From Hofstenia miamia (Eukaryota > Xenacoelomorpha > Acoela), in the NCBI GenBank assembly GCA_004352715.1, contig SCFE01000090.1, positions 1,528,640-1,592,639 on the forward strand: DNA of 64,000 nt, given 5' to 3'. Shown in pieces: positions 35,841 to 47,030 of this stretch; the first letter of the stretch is position 1, and every line of letters begins with the position of its first letter. The notes below the pieces were generated by a model, which ran no database searches, was not told the DNA's origin, and saw only the letters and a program-made list of their open reading frames with translations. The translations under genes were made by a program, and so were the position numbers.

Positions 35841-36780
35841 NNNNNNNNNNNNNNNNNNNNNNNNNNNNNNNNNNNNNNNNNNNNNNNNNNNNNNNNNNNN
35901 NNNNNNNNNNNNNNNNNNNNNNNNNNNNNNNNNNNNNNNNNNNNNNNNNNNNNNNNNNNNNNNNNNNNNNNNNNNNNNNNNNNNNNNNNNNNNNNNNNNN
36001 NNNNNNNNNNNNNNNNNNNNNNNNNNNNNNNNNNNNNNNNNNNNNNNNNNNNNNNNNNNNNNNNNNNNNNNNNNNNNNNNNNNNNNNNNNNNNNNNNNNN
36101 NNNNNNNNNNNNNNNNNNNNNNNNNNNNNNNNNNNNNNNNNNNNNNNNNNNNNNNNNNNNNNNNNNNNNNNNNNNNNNNNNNNNNNNNNNNNNNNNNNNN
36201 NNNNNNNNNNNNNNNNNNNNNNNNNNNNNNNNNNNNNNNNNNNNNNNNNNNNNNNNNNNNNNNNNNNNNNNNNNNNNNNNNNNNNNNNNNNNNNNNNNNN
36301 NNNNNNNNNNNNNNNNNNNNNNNNNNNNNNNNNNNNNNNNNNNNNNNNNNNNNNNNNNNNNNNNNNNNNNNNNNNNNNNNNNNNNNNNNNNNNNNNNNNN
36401 NNNNNNNNNNNNNNNNNNNNNNNNNNNNNNNNNNNNNNNNNNNNNNNNNNNNNNNNNNNNNNNNNNNNNNNNNNNNNNNNNNNNNNNNNNNNNNNNNNNN
36501 NNNNNNNNNNNNNNNNNNNNNNNNNNNNNNNNNNNNNNNNNNNNNNNNNNNNNNNNNNNNNNNNNNNNNNNNNNNNNNNNNNNNNNNNNNNNNNNNNNNN
36601 NNNNNNNNNNNNNNNNNNNNNNNNNNNNNNNNNNNNNNNNNNNNNNNNNNNNNNNNNNNNNNNNNNNNNNNNNNNNNNNNNNNNNNNNNNNNNNNNNNNN
36701 NNNNNNNNNNNNNNNNNNNNNNNNNNNNNNNNNNNNNNNNNNNNNNNNNNNNNNNNNNNNNNNNNNNNNNNNNNNNNNNN
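35841..36780. other. assembly gap (940 N)
   Basis: Run of N inside the LINE ORF2. Open frames through it are artefacts. It may hide the apurinic-type endonuclease domain. Confidence 0.99.
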
Positions 36781-36841
36781 CTTAGTTACAATTTTTTCAT
36801 TTACTTTGTTGCAGGGTATGATATTTTCATATGCACTTTTA

Positions 36842-37879
36842 TTACAATTCATGATTGGTCTTCAAAATAGTTAACTGCATTTGATTTTTATATAAAGGAC
36901 ACTCTTTGCTAAATGCGTTATGGTTACTATGTGATTTCTTAAACATATTTGAATTTTTGCAGTTGATGCATTTATGCATTTCCTTAACATTTTTAACTGG
37001 ACAATTCTTATAGTTGTGATTATCCATGCAGTACATACAGTTAGATGTTTTCATTGAACATACCTTTGTAGAATGACCAAATTCACCACAGTTACTACAT
37101 TTTCTTACATAATAATGATCAAAAGTACGAACAATTCCAAAACCAAGCTTTAATTTTTTTCCAATCAGTACATGTCTCAATTTTGTTGAAACCTTCATTA
37201 TTATTTCTTTGCATTTGCTATAATTGTTAACATTACTGCATATTAATTCACAATGTTCCATTTCAAAATCCTTGAGAATATTTTCATTATCAGCAAATAA
37301 TTAAATTCCTTAAAGTTAGTTACGTCTTCATATAAGGGTATATTAGTAATTTTGATTTTTGGCATAAGTTTGATCGATTTTTTTATGTTTATGTTCCTCA
37401 ATTTACCAAGTGCTCTTTTTGTAATATTTGCATCTTCATCAGTTTTACAAAGTAAGATAATATCATTTTTGTCATTTAATTTCAATTGTTTTACACTTGA
37501 CCCTTTCATTCCTAAATTTTTAATTGACTTCTCAACATTTTGAACAATTTTTTGCATGCTTTTTCATTTAAAGTACCATCATCATTTTTTAAATTATTAC
37601 TTGAAATGACTAATTTTGGCATAAATATCTTCGAATGTTGAAATTCTTTATTTGTAGGAGTAATAGTATTACTCAATTGTATATTTTCACATTGATTTTT
37701 AAGCATTCAATGAATTTCGAATTTATGCCACAAACAATATCTTCATATTCAAGTTTTAATGCATCTGATAATTTTAGTTCATTAATAAAGTTATTAAGAT
37801 TAGAAAAATCTCTAAATAGCGTCTTTATTCGTCCATCCTCTATAAGAGGACTAGCTTTTAGAATTTCTGAATAATGCAT
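36842..37879 (-). pseudogene. LINE ORF1 (gag-like, CCHC zinc knuckles), frameshifted
   Basis: Four overlapping frames (37879-37673, 37706-37512, 37557-37243, 37261-36842) together make one nucleic-acid-binding protein. The last carries CSNCGEFGHSTKVC (C-x2-C-x4-H-x4-C), then CMYCMDNHNYKNC (C-x2-C-x3-H-x4-C) and a third knuckle starting CINC and ending H-x4-C. Three knuckles at the C-terminus are typical of ORF1 in Jockey/I-type elements, which coats the RNA. At least three frameshifts break it. The stop TAA (36844-36842) overlaps the ORF2 start. Confidence 0.82.
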
Positions 37880-38099
37880 ATGATTGTTAATTAAGCAAAA
37901 AAATAAATATTACCGTTCAACATTCAATTTTCATGCATACATTTTTAGCACCCCTGTCATCAATCAAAACCACATTTTTAAAACAACAATTTATAGATTT
38001 TTTTTAGCAAAATTATGACGAATTCTTTAAAAGAAATTATACAAAGCAGGTTGTATGACGAATATAGTTCAATTGCTAAGGTTCTGTGGCCAACAGTGA

Positions 38100-39166
38100 T
38101 TAATTAATGTTCACTTTGGTATTATTACATTTTCTAAATTATTTTTTAATATAGGTATATATAGTTATATTATGTTTTATAAAGAAGAAATCTTTGAGAA
38201 ATTACATTGACAATATATAATTATACTGATAGCAGCTCTGAATGCGTCAATAAACTGTACGAAAAACAATACAAAATAGACAATTGCAGCATTGCGCTAT
38301 GGCGTTTTAATTTCTGTTAGTTGAATAATTCCGGTTCTAAAATTTGAAACCCTTCCATTTGAATTCAATTATTTCTTTTCTAGGATTTTAGTAATATCTT
38401 TTGACACTTCGAATATCTTTAAATTATTCAGTAACTTTAATTCTCTAGGTAAATGATTTTTATAGAGGTATTAATGAATGAATTTCTCATTATTTTCTTT
38501 TTAAAAGAACTGGTTTAATTTTTCGAGTGCGTGTATTTAGGTGTGCGATTTTACCGAGATGAGGGAAATTTATTTTATCATAGGGGTTGATGATGTTTAC
38601 GATCTTATACAATGGTTGTTAATATATTTATCTGAATTAGGCATTGAAGACAAGAAATTTTTCCTGAACTTTTTGTATTTAATATTAATATCAGAATAGT
38701 TGTTTGTTACTAACTTCACTTACCGTCTTAACTGTATTAATTTTCTTTATGAAATTTTTATTTACATCCGTATAAAGTACATTGCCATAATAAAAATGAC
38801 TTAAAACTATAGCCTGAATTAACTGAATTTTAGCTTTTGTAGGTAACTGCTGAGATATTTTGCTGAGTGCTTTAATTCAAATAGCTATTCGTTTAATGAT
38901 TATACTAAATTGCTTTTGAAAAGTAAGTAATGAGTCAAATGTAATTCCCAAGTACTTAAATTTATCTATTTGGGTGCCGTTAAAGTTTAGCTTCTGTTGA
39001 GAACAATTTTTAGAATTAGTTTTTGATTTCATACTATAGAATTGAGTTTTGGTAGGATTACACTTTGTAGAATGTATATATGTCGCTATGTACCAGCAAG
39101 ATTTTTTGTTATTAAAAATGTAATGATAATATGAATATCACCCCCGTAGTGGTGGCAATGGATGTA
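38100..39166 (-). mobile_element. LINE fragment (RT C-terminal half and 3' tail)
   Basis: The minus strand reads CNPTKTQFYSM, then FKYLGITFDSLLTFQ, LPTKAKIQLIQAI and LSHFYYGNVLYTDV with several stops. This is the RT thumb/C-terminal region of the same kind of LINE as at 55 kb. The 5' side is truncated near 39.1 kb. It borders the Copia insertion. Confidence 0.7.
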
Positions 39167-39171
39167 CAGAC

Positions 39172-39325
39172 TGTAAAATCTTCAATATTTTCCCAACAAC
39201 TGAAAACAAACTACATATATGTTTTAGCAATTTTATTTAAAACTGAATTAACAATAAATTCAAATAAACATTTAGTGGTATTACATTATATTTACTAAGT
39301 TACAGGTACTTCGTTGACTATCACA
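39172..39325 (-). repeat. Copia 3' LTR
   Basis: 154 bp; matches the other LTR except for about 45 bp (around 39255-39300) present only here, plus scattered differences. This implies an old insertion or a deletion in the 5' LTR. Confidence 0.9.
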
Positions 39326-39340
39326 TTCCCAGTTTTCTAT

Positions 39341-40826
39341 TTAAAAATGGCTTTCCATAAATGTTGAAGTAGAATTGCCTTTAGATTTAGTTAAACTGTC
39401 GGCAATCATCTTGCCACCAGTGATATGATGAAGTTTGTATACGTCTCGTTTAATACCTTCTCTTATATAATTAAAATCAATTGCTAGTCGTTTTTCAAGT
39501 GGGGCAGATCCAGAATGAGTTGAGAGAAAACTAACTTCAAAGGCTAAATCAGGCCTACTTGTAGGAGATAACCATATACGTTTTCCAATAACAGAACGAA
39601 ATTTTTCATGAGTATCAACAAAATCATCAAGAGCATTGACATAATTTTTCGTATTTGAATACCCAAAAAACTGGCCCATTTGTACCTAATTTCTCCAATT
39701 TTAAATGTGTGACAACTGATTTGTCAATATATCTAACCATAGTCGATCACCAGTAATGTAAAAATCGTCTACATGTATAACAATTATACCAACTAAAGAT
39801 GATTTAACATGATATGCAAATAGAGCTTTGTCTGCAGATGACACTTTGCCCCTAACAATATAAGTTCTTTACTTATTCGCTCATACCACAATTTTGATGT
39901 GAGATTCAATCCATACAAATCAATTTCAAGCTTCCATAGAATTTTTTCATCACACCTGACCTTACTTGGTGGTAAAACAAAGACATCTCTTGTTAACGGG
40001 TCACCTTCCAAAAACGATGTTTTAACATCTATAAGTACAGCATTCCAATGCTTTAAGCTGCTTATTGATTGAGCGATTCAGTAACTTAATCGGGAGTAAG
40101 TTGGGGCATAAGATTGTGGCATACCCGTGTCTTGAAAACCCTTGGCTAAAAGCCTAGCCTTTGTGTGTTTTTCTCTATTATGAATGTCCTTCATTGTCAA
40201 CACCCAACGACTAGATACGACATTTTCTCTCTAGCAAATTACCTATTCTTACCTCAGAATACACGTCATTGAGTCTCCAATTTTTCAATTCAAACCACAT
40301 AGCATCAGCATAGACACTTCTCCTTCGAAGTAACATGACTATATTGCTCACCATAACGTTGGGGCATATTTCGAACACGTTGTGGATATCGTTTAACTTC
40401 AGAAATAGTGGTGTTGGGTGCTATTGAAACCGGATCACTACTTTCTTGATCTTCAATGCTGGATGCATCGTCATAATTGCTTTCAACCGGTTCGTCGGTT
40501 CCTGCAGCATTTTCGCTGTCACGATTATCATTATTAGTCTGATCAATCACTTCACCGGAATTATCTAAGTCTTTAGATTCAAATTCATTAGAATGCCACA
40601 ATCTAACATTAGTTACATGGCATTTTATAAACTTACTGCCAAATTTTAACAATATTTTGGCATGATGCAAACCTGATACTATAGCCGAACCTCTCCAGCA
40701 CCAACAATTTTGGTGCAATGCCAAAAACAACACCTTATCACCAAGACAATGATCGCTTATTAATACGAGTATTACTGCATAGGGCTTTACGAATTCGGTC
40801 CGAATTTTCCGTTTGAATAAATGCAA
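39341..40826 (-). pseudogene. Copia linker, reverse transcriptase and RNase H, frameshifted
   Basis: 40826-40305 is the acidic linker ending in YPQRVRNMPQRYG. The RT is visible as VFVLPPSK, LYGL and a catalytic HVDDFYITG box at about 39754-39780, where the usual Tyr is His. The RNase H tail contains SRPDLAFEVSFLS and ends with GGKMIADSLTK, the usual Copia C-terminus. Stops and frameshifts lie between. Confidence 0.85.
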
Positions 40827-41035
40827 CTCGACTTTTTCTTAAAAGCTCGTTGTTTGGAGACTACATAACTAAAAGAAAAACTTTCTATTGTCGGATTATC
40901 ATTGGAAATTACAGATGAAACAAGAGGATTTTTTCCGAAAACAATTTGATAGGGCGAAAATCAATTCCGCTTAGGGACACCATTTTTAGCAAAAAGTTAA
41001 TTTGATGATTCGTTCAACGGATGCTGAAGGTTCCT

Positions 41036-41839
41036 CTAATAAAGTGGGAAAAAAGTCTCTTTGATTACTTTATTGTGCTGCTCGACAATACCATTAGAAA
41101 ATGGTGAGTAAGAAGCGATTGTAGCGTGATGAATGCTTAGCTTTTTGCACATGCTAATAAAACTATTGCTCAAAAATTCACCACCATTGTCCACTAAAAT
41201 TTTGTGGGATCCAAACATGGTTTCCCATTCACTTAAAATTGCATATTGTACGCATTCTGTACTTTTATTGCTTATAGGTACAGACATACTAAAGCGTGAA
41301 AAAGTGTCAATTGTGTGAACAACCCATGTACTCTTTTTGCAAACTCATTGAGACCCAGACAGAAAAAATCAATTGCAATAACTTGATTAAACTCAGAGGA
41401 TAAAGGAAGCGAAACAATAGATCGTCGCCTTGGCTGTCTAGTTCTTTTACAAATTTCACAATTTTTACATACGGTTTTAATTAAATTAATATCAAAATTA
41501 CAATTTGAATTTTTGAGGAAACGTATCATGCGAATTTCACTGCAATGTCCAAACTGAATATGAATTTTTTCTAGTTCAGTATGATTTAGTTTTGATTGCT
41601 TCACTGCCAAAATTGTATGCATACCCTTTAGAGACAGATGTTCCTGATCAGTGATCAGGACATAACGAAATAGCTAAGTGTCCCGCTGGGGTTTCAATGA
41701 AATCGATTGTGTTTTCCTTGATGGCATTTTTTGAATTTGCCATATCAATCAATGCTCCCATTTTCTTCAATGTCATTTTAGACAATAAAAGTGGTCGTCT
41801 CCTTGCAATAACTTGTACAGAGAAATCGGTGTTGTGCAA
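41036..41839 (-). pseudogene. Copia integrase, frameshifted
   Basis: The zinc-binding HHCC region (IHIQFGH, then CKNCEIC) at 41622-41440 is followed by a core with VDNGGEFLSN and SPFSNGIVEQHNK (41287-41036). The Asp and Glu of the DDE catalytic set are visible; the first Asp lies in AIDFFCL. Frameshift at about 41280. Confidence 0.87.
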
Positions 41840-41948
41840 GAACTCTTAGTGGTAACTGTACTTGGTATAATGCCTGCTGTCAATTTCCATCGCCAAAAAT
41901 AATATTAGAGATTGAAATCTTTTTGATATGTTTAATATCAATTTTACA

Positions 41949-42897
41949 CTAACGCGAGTAATTTTTTAGCCATTTATTGCCTGCAACTGTTAGGGTACAT
42001 GCCGTATCTATAACACCCACAGTATCAAATGTTACATAAGCGGTAAAGTAAGTAAAAATAATTTGCTCATCACTTTGAATATTTTCTGAACTAGCACCAG
42101 TAACATAAGTGTGAGGTCTTTTTGATCTGTTTTTGCACTCTTTTGCCCAATGGTCGATTGCACCACATATAAGACAGTCTTGAACCACTAGGTCCTGCTA
42201 AGTTAAAATTGCGAAATTTTACATTGCTTGAAAAATTTCGTGTCTTTTGACTATTACCAATATCGCGATCATTATGATATCGACTATTTCGAGATATTAA
42301 AGCTTGTGAATGTGTATTGCCCAAAACAGTGTTAGCTGTATTGTTAAAAACAGGTTACACTTTTACTTCAGCAGGTTTCACTATTATTCGAACTGGATTC
42401 ATTTAACACTAGGTCAAAACTTGTATTAGATTGTAAAAGAGCATTTTTGATATCAGCAAAATTTAAACTAGTCGACGCCAATATCACCGTACGTTCACAA
42501 TCTGAAATTGTGCTATTATGCAATAACTCATGTTATGCTCTATTAAAGCAGCTGAACAATATTTAAAATTAATAATAAAATATTTAACCATTTGTGTGGT
42601 CTTCCTTGAAATCCAAAAATACCTGATAGGCTTCTAATTTTTCTGAAGGCTTGAATGTTGCATCCAATTTTCTTAAGAATTGATCTAAGGCTGAATTGAA
42701 TCATGATTGAGTTCTGCAGTGCTAATTGTCGACACAACGTTCTTGGCAGAGTTCTTCAATGCTAACACAACCACAACAGCACCTTTGTTTTTCGGTAATT
42801 GAGTAACAATGTGCCAAAGCGAAAGATCCCTCTTCCATTGAGTATATGTCGTACTGCTATCAGGATTAAATACAGGTGGATTGTTGTATATGGACAT
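41949..42897 (-). pseudogene. Copia gag and protease region, frameshifted
   Basis: Gag starts at ATG 42897 and shows the YTQWKRDLSLW-type start of Copia gag. A CCHC knuckle CLICGAIDHWAKEC (C-x2-C-x4-H-x4-C) ends it. The protease follows with GVIDTACTLTVAGNKWL, where the usual DSG/DTG triad is DTA. Several frame changes occur (42942-42685, 42324-42091, 42188-41949). Confidence 0.85.
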
Positions 42898-42910
42898 CTC
42901 TCTATTACCA

Positions 42911-43016
42911 TGTAAAATTTTCAATATTTCCCAACATAACAAAACAAACTATGTTTTAGCAATTTTATTTAAAACTGAATTAACAATAAGTTACTGATAC
43001 TTCATTGATTATCACA
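42911..43016 (-). repeat. Copia 5' LTR
   Basis: 106 bp, TG...CA, next to the primer-binding-like site on its left in window coordinates. Shorter than the partner LTR. Confidence 0.9.
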
Positions 43017-43021
43017 CAGAC

Positions 43022-43411
43022 TACTATTTGAAACACTGTTTTAGAACAGAACAAAGATAAATTTTATTGGAAATGGCAGCCTAAGTATAGCTCTATAATT
43101 GTTCCACAATGTAGTGAATAATTGAGCCAGAAGTTGGCAAACTTAAAGTACATGTATATTGCATAAGCATAGTTACAATTTTAGTAAATAAAGCGATTCA
43201 CAGCCATCCAATACAGCAATTATTCCTGCAGAATTCCACTCCTTTTTGTTCATATGTCGCTATGTACACTTTTTGAGCCTCTCGTAAGTACATGGCAGTA
43301 GTTGAGACGGAGAGAAGGAGTACCCTATGGGACACCCTGAAGTTCTCCTAACACCCATGACTATTTGCCATGTGGAAATGAAGTGATTCTATTGGACGCC
43401 GTCTAGTTTTT
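43022..43411. other. flank of the Copia insertion, no gene seen
   Basis: Contains a 16-bp string at 43252-43267 that also occurs at 39078-39093 on the other side of the Copia element. No protein recognised. Confidence 0.5.
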
Positions 43412-43670
43412 GACAAAACTAAATTGAGCAAATTAATTTTTGTCAAAGTTTTTGTTCTTGATTTCTAGAATTTGGGCAAAGTGATATCATTGTTGACAAG
43501 AAATGTTTTGACAATATTAAATTGAGCATAATAATTTTTTGACGAAGTTTTTATTTTTGATCACTAGGATTTGGGCAAAGGATATAATTGATGAAAACAA
43601 AACATTTGACAAAGTTAAAATTAATTTTTGATGAAGTTTTTATTTTTTAGGCAAACTGACATATTTGCTT
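43412..43670. repeat. tandem repeat, about 97-bp unit, about 2.6 copies
   Basis: Units begin TTTTTGACAAA near 43412, 43508 and 43605. Shared words include TAAATTGAGCA, AAGTTTTTATTTTTGAT and GATTTGGGCAAAG. Confidence 0.75.
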
Positions 43671-44860
43671 CTGTTAATATAGTTATGACATGTTTATTGT
43701 AACAATGTTTTTAATTATGCAACACTGTATTAAGGAAAATAATTCATAGATGTAAAACCCAACACTTGGGAATAACATTTTATATTTTGCATAGATGTAT
43801 ATTTCAACATGCATTAATATTAATCAAAGATATAGTATGCAAAGGTAAGAATAGAGCTATATATTCATCAATTGTGTATAATTTGTGCTAAATGTAAAAG
43901 CATGCATTACACAATGGCTCTGAGTGATAAAGTTTAGCATTGTGCAATCTTCAACCTGTAAAATAACAAATTTTTGAATCAGAGAGATAATAGTACTCGT
44001 TAAAAGCGTAATGTCATATTTCGGTAATAATGCAAAAGAATTTTTCGGAAAAAACAAAAAATTATTTTATGCAAAAACTCACAATTTCTAATATTTAATA
44101 AACGTACATGGTAAAACCCACATACGTGTTTAAGACAAGACAAAATTGTAATTTATTCTACACTTTGCTTATAATGACCATATATATATTACTATTAAAT
44201 TTGTCTATTGTATTAGTTTATCATTATTGTTGTTGAGGGAATTCTGTAAAAAAATTCAATTAGAAATGTGTATTAACAAACAAACAATGTCTCTATTTAT
44301 GATAAATTATATAATTAATGTAACATCAGACTGCAAATTCGCAGCAATTTATTAAAATAAAATTGATTCCGTTTTAAAAGAAATATCTGTAAAACTAACT
44401 AGAGATAATATTGCAAAAAGTGTTAAGAATCAAAACAATATCTGAGATTTAATTATAAAAATAGCTTACCAAAAAGTTTGAAATCTTTACAGGTAGTTCT
44501 TTCATCAATGTGAAATTCCATTAATCCGCTCTATGTATAAAGTTGCATGCTTGCATAGACAATGTCAATATTACGTGGTTTTATCTAACTGTCAAAATGT
44601 ATCCAATCATAAAGATTGATATCTCCCAAAAATGAAATCTCTTTACAATTATAACAATTAAATAACACTTTCAAATCATATAAAACTAGAATTTTTCACA
44701 AGTTGGATTATTAGTATCGTAAATTGGTTGTTAATGTTTATTGATACACATATATACAAAACTTTTAAAAATATTTATTTTATATTATAAGAAATTGCTT
44801 ACATTTTAAAATTGTACTGGTTTTTTTTATATTAAGAATTAAATAAATACCCCGTATATG
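43671..44860. other. intergenic, no accepted gene
   Basis: AT-rich. The only item of note is a minus-strand exon-like 61 bp at 44470-44530, described in the findings. Confidence 0.4.
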
Positions 44861-45000
44861 ACTTTTCCAAGTTTGTAGACTTACATTCTTTTTCCAACGT
44901 TTTTTCACGTTTGTTACTTACATTTCTTTTCTGACGTTTTTTCACATTTGTGACTTACATTTCTTTTATGACGTTTTTTTTACTTTTGCGACTTACATTA
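44861..45000. repeat. minisatellite, about 39-bp unit, about 3.5 copies
   Basis: Repeats of GACTTACATTTCTTTT followed by GACGTTTTTTCAC at about 39-40 bp spacing. Confidence 0.75.
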
Positions 45001-45986
45001 AAAAACTCTTCCTCAATTATGACATGAGGATTGGGAACAGTGATATTGCAAAACTTATTGTATTACACTTTAGTAAATAGAAAATCTATAGTTTTGCTTT
45101 CACTCTTTTTTCTAAATGTAGTACTTTTATGTTAATATGTTTGATAAATTATTACATTTCATAAACATTAGTTTTAAAATAAAAAATTTAAACTCCTACG
45201 TTTTCTTTGTAAATAGGTAAAAATCGATAGTATTCTCTAAACAGTTAAATGTCAATGCTTTACCTAGCTATTAATTTAACATGCAATTGACATTCAAATT
45301 TAGCATGAGGGAAGGATGATTGAAATAAAGTAATCGCTAGGTTAGTAAATTTGATAATACTATTTACTATACAATGAGAATGTAGAAATGATTTGTACGT
45401 GTTTCATTAATGGTTGATTTCTAGAGATACATCTCATCAACAAAGTTAAATAAGTGTAATATTAGATAATAGATACATGTTATGTATAATAATATAATTA
45501 CGGATAAAATAACTATATATACATTTATTCACAGGTTAATATACAATACTCTAACGATTTGTTTTGCTTTTTCGAAAAAAATTACTTGCCTTTGGGATAT
45601 TTAATTTAAATATAAATTTTAAGACATTCTACAAATCAATGATTGTTAAAGTACTTGCAGTTGTTTAATAGTTTATGAATTTAAAATAAAAAATTTATAA
45701 TTATTGAGAAAGCGTTAACATTCACATTTTTCTTCAGTCAATGAGTAAATTTTGATAATCGCAAATGAATACATAACGCCGTTTAAAAAACGAATCAATT
45801 AGATGTCATGAAACTCGCAAAACATTTTTAGTTACAAAAAGACTAACACATTTTCATAAAAAATACATTTACGCAAAAATGATTAAATTGATTGATTTTA
45901 CAAAACACATAGTCGTACACAGTTTGCAAGCGCTCATGATATTGAAAAATGATTATGGTTATTAAAGTAATTCTACAAAACATATA
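45001..45986. other. intergenic, one repeat copy
   Basis: A single copy of the TTTTCGAA...TTACTTGCCTTTGGGA unit (about 45570-45620) that is tandem at 54.7 kb. Otherwise nothing recognised. Confidence 0.45.
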
Positions 45987-46976
45987 NNNNNNNNNNNNNN
46001 NNNNNNNNNNNNNNNNNNNNNNNNNNNNNNNNNNNNNNNNNNNNNNNNNNNNNNNNNNNNNNNNNNNNNNNNNNNNNNNNNNNNNNNNNNNNNNNNNNNN
46101 NNNNNNNNNNNNNNNNNNNNNNNNNNNNNNNNNNNNNNNNNNNNNNNNNNNNNNNNNNNNNNNNNNNNNNNNNNNNNNNNNNNNNNNNNNNNNNNNNNNN
46201 NNNNNNNNNNNNNNNNNNNNNNNNNNNNNNNNNNNNNNNNNNNNNNNNNNNNNNNNNNNNNNNNNNNNNNNNNNNNNNNNNNNNNNNNNNNNNNNNNNNN
46301 NNNNNNNNNNNNNNNNNNNNNNNNNNNNNNNNNNNNNNNNNNNNNNNNNNNNNNNNNNNNNNNNNNNNNNNNNNNNNNNNNNNNNNNNNNNNNNNNNNNN
46401 NNNNNNNNNNNNNNNNNNNNNNNNNNNNNNNNNNNNNNNNNNNNNNNNNNNNNNNNNNNNNNNNNNNNNNNNNNNNNNNNNNNNNNNNNNNNNNNNNNNN
46501 NNNNNNNNNNNNNNNNNNNNNNNNNNNNNNNNNNNNNNNNNNNNNNNNNNNNNNNNNNNNNNNNNNNNNNNNNNNNNNNNNNNNNNNNNNNNNNNNNNNN
46601 NNNNNNNNNNNNNNNNNNNNNNNNNNNNNNNNNNNNNNNNNNNNNNNNNNNNNNNNNNNNNNNNNNNNNNNNNNNNNNNNNNNNNNNNNNNNNNNNNNNN
46701 NNNNNNNNNNNNNNNNNNNNNNNNNNNNNNNNNNNNNNNNNNNNNNNNNNNNNNNNNNNNNNNNNNNNNNNNNNNNNNNNNNNNNNNNNNNNNNNNNNNN
46801 NNNNNNNNNNNNNNNNNNNNNNNNNNNNNNNNNNNNNNNNNNNNNNNNNNNNNNNNNNNNNNNNNNNNNNNNNNNNNNNNNNNNNNNNNNNNNNNNNNNN
46901 NNNNNNNNNNNNNNNNNNNNNNNNNNNNNNNNNNNNNNNNNNNNNNNNNNNNNNNNNNNNNNNNNNNNNNNNNNNN
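45987..46976. other. assembly gap (990 N)
   Basis: Run of N. Its right edge is a copy of the 51-bp palindromic satellite, so the gap probably contains more of that array. Confidence 0.99.
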
Positions 46977-47030
46977 TTTTGTGGAATCCACAAAAATAGA
47001 CAATCGAAATAAAATTCTCTTACAGAAACG
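46977..47030 (-). repeat. palindromic satellite unit at gap edge
   Basis: TTTTGTGGAATCCACAAAA (46977-46995) followed by TAGACAATCGAAATAAAATT. It is the reverse complement of units at 54009-54179. Confidence 0.85.

Larger units (their letters stand above)
33840..37900 (-). mobile_element. full-length but broken non-LTR retrotransposon (Jockey/CR1-type), with internal gap
   Basis: Minus-strand order is a gag-like ORF1 (37879-36842) with CCHC knuckles, then ORF2 starting at 36852, a 940-N gap where the endonuclease should be, and the reverse transcriptase (35840 to about 34040). The C-terminal NYSISLWNKL motif lies at about 34150. ORF2's ATG overlaps the ORF1 stop. Frameshifts split both ORFs, so it is inactive. 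The 5' and 3' limits are approximate. Confidence 0.85.
39172..43016 (-). mobile_element. Copia (Ty1/copia) LTR retrotransposon with CAGAC target duplication, inactive
   Basis: LTRs at 39172-39325 (154 bp) and 42911-43016 (106 bp) start TG and end CA. The flanks are CAGAC on both sides (39167-39171, 43017-43021), a perfect 5-bp duplication. In element orientation the 5' LTR ends TTTTACA and is followed by TGGTAATAGAG, similar to the initiator-Met primer site of Copia. A purine run AACTGGGAA precedes the 3' LTR. Order is gag, protease, integrase, RT, RNase H, as in Copia. Multiple frameshifts inactivate it. Confidence 0.93.

Noticed and set aside
35804-36874. Long open frames on both strands here and at 45843-47078, 49808-50888
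   Set aside because: They run through N gaps; no coding sequence is actually visible.
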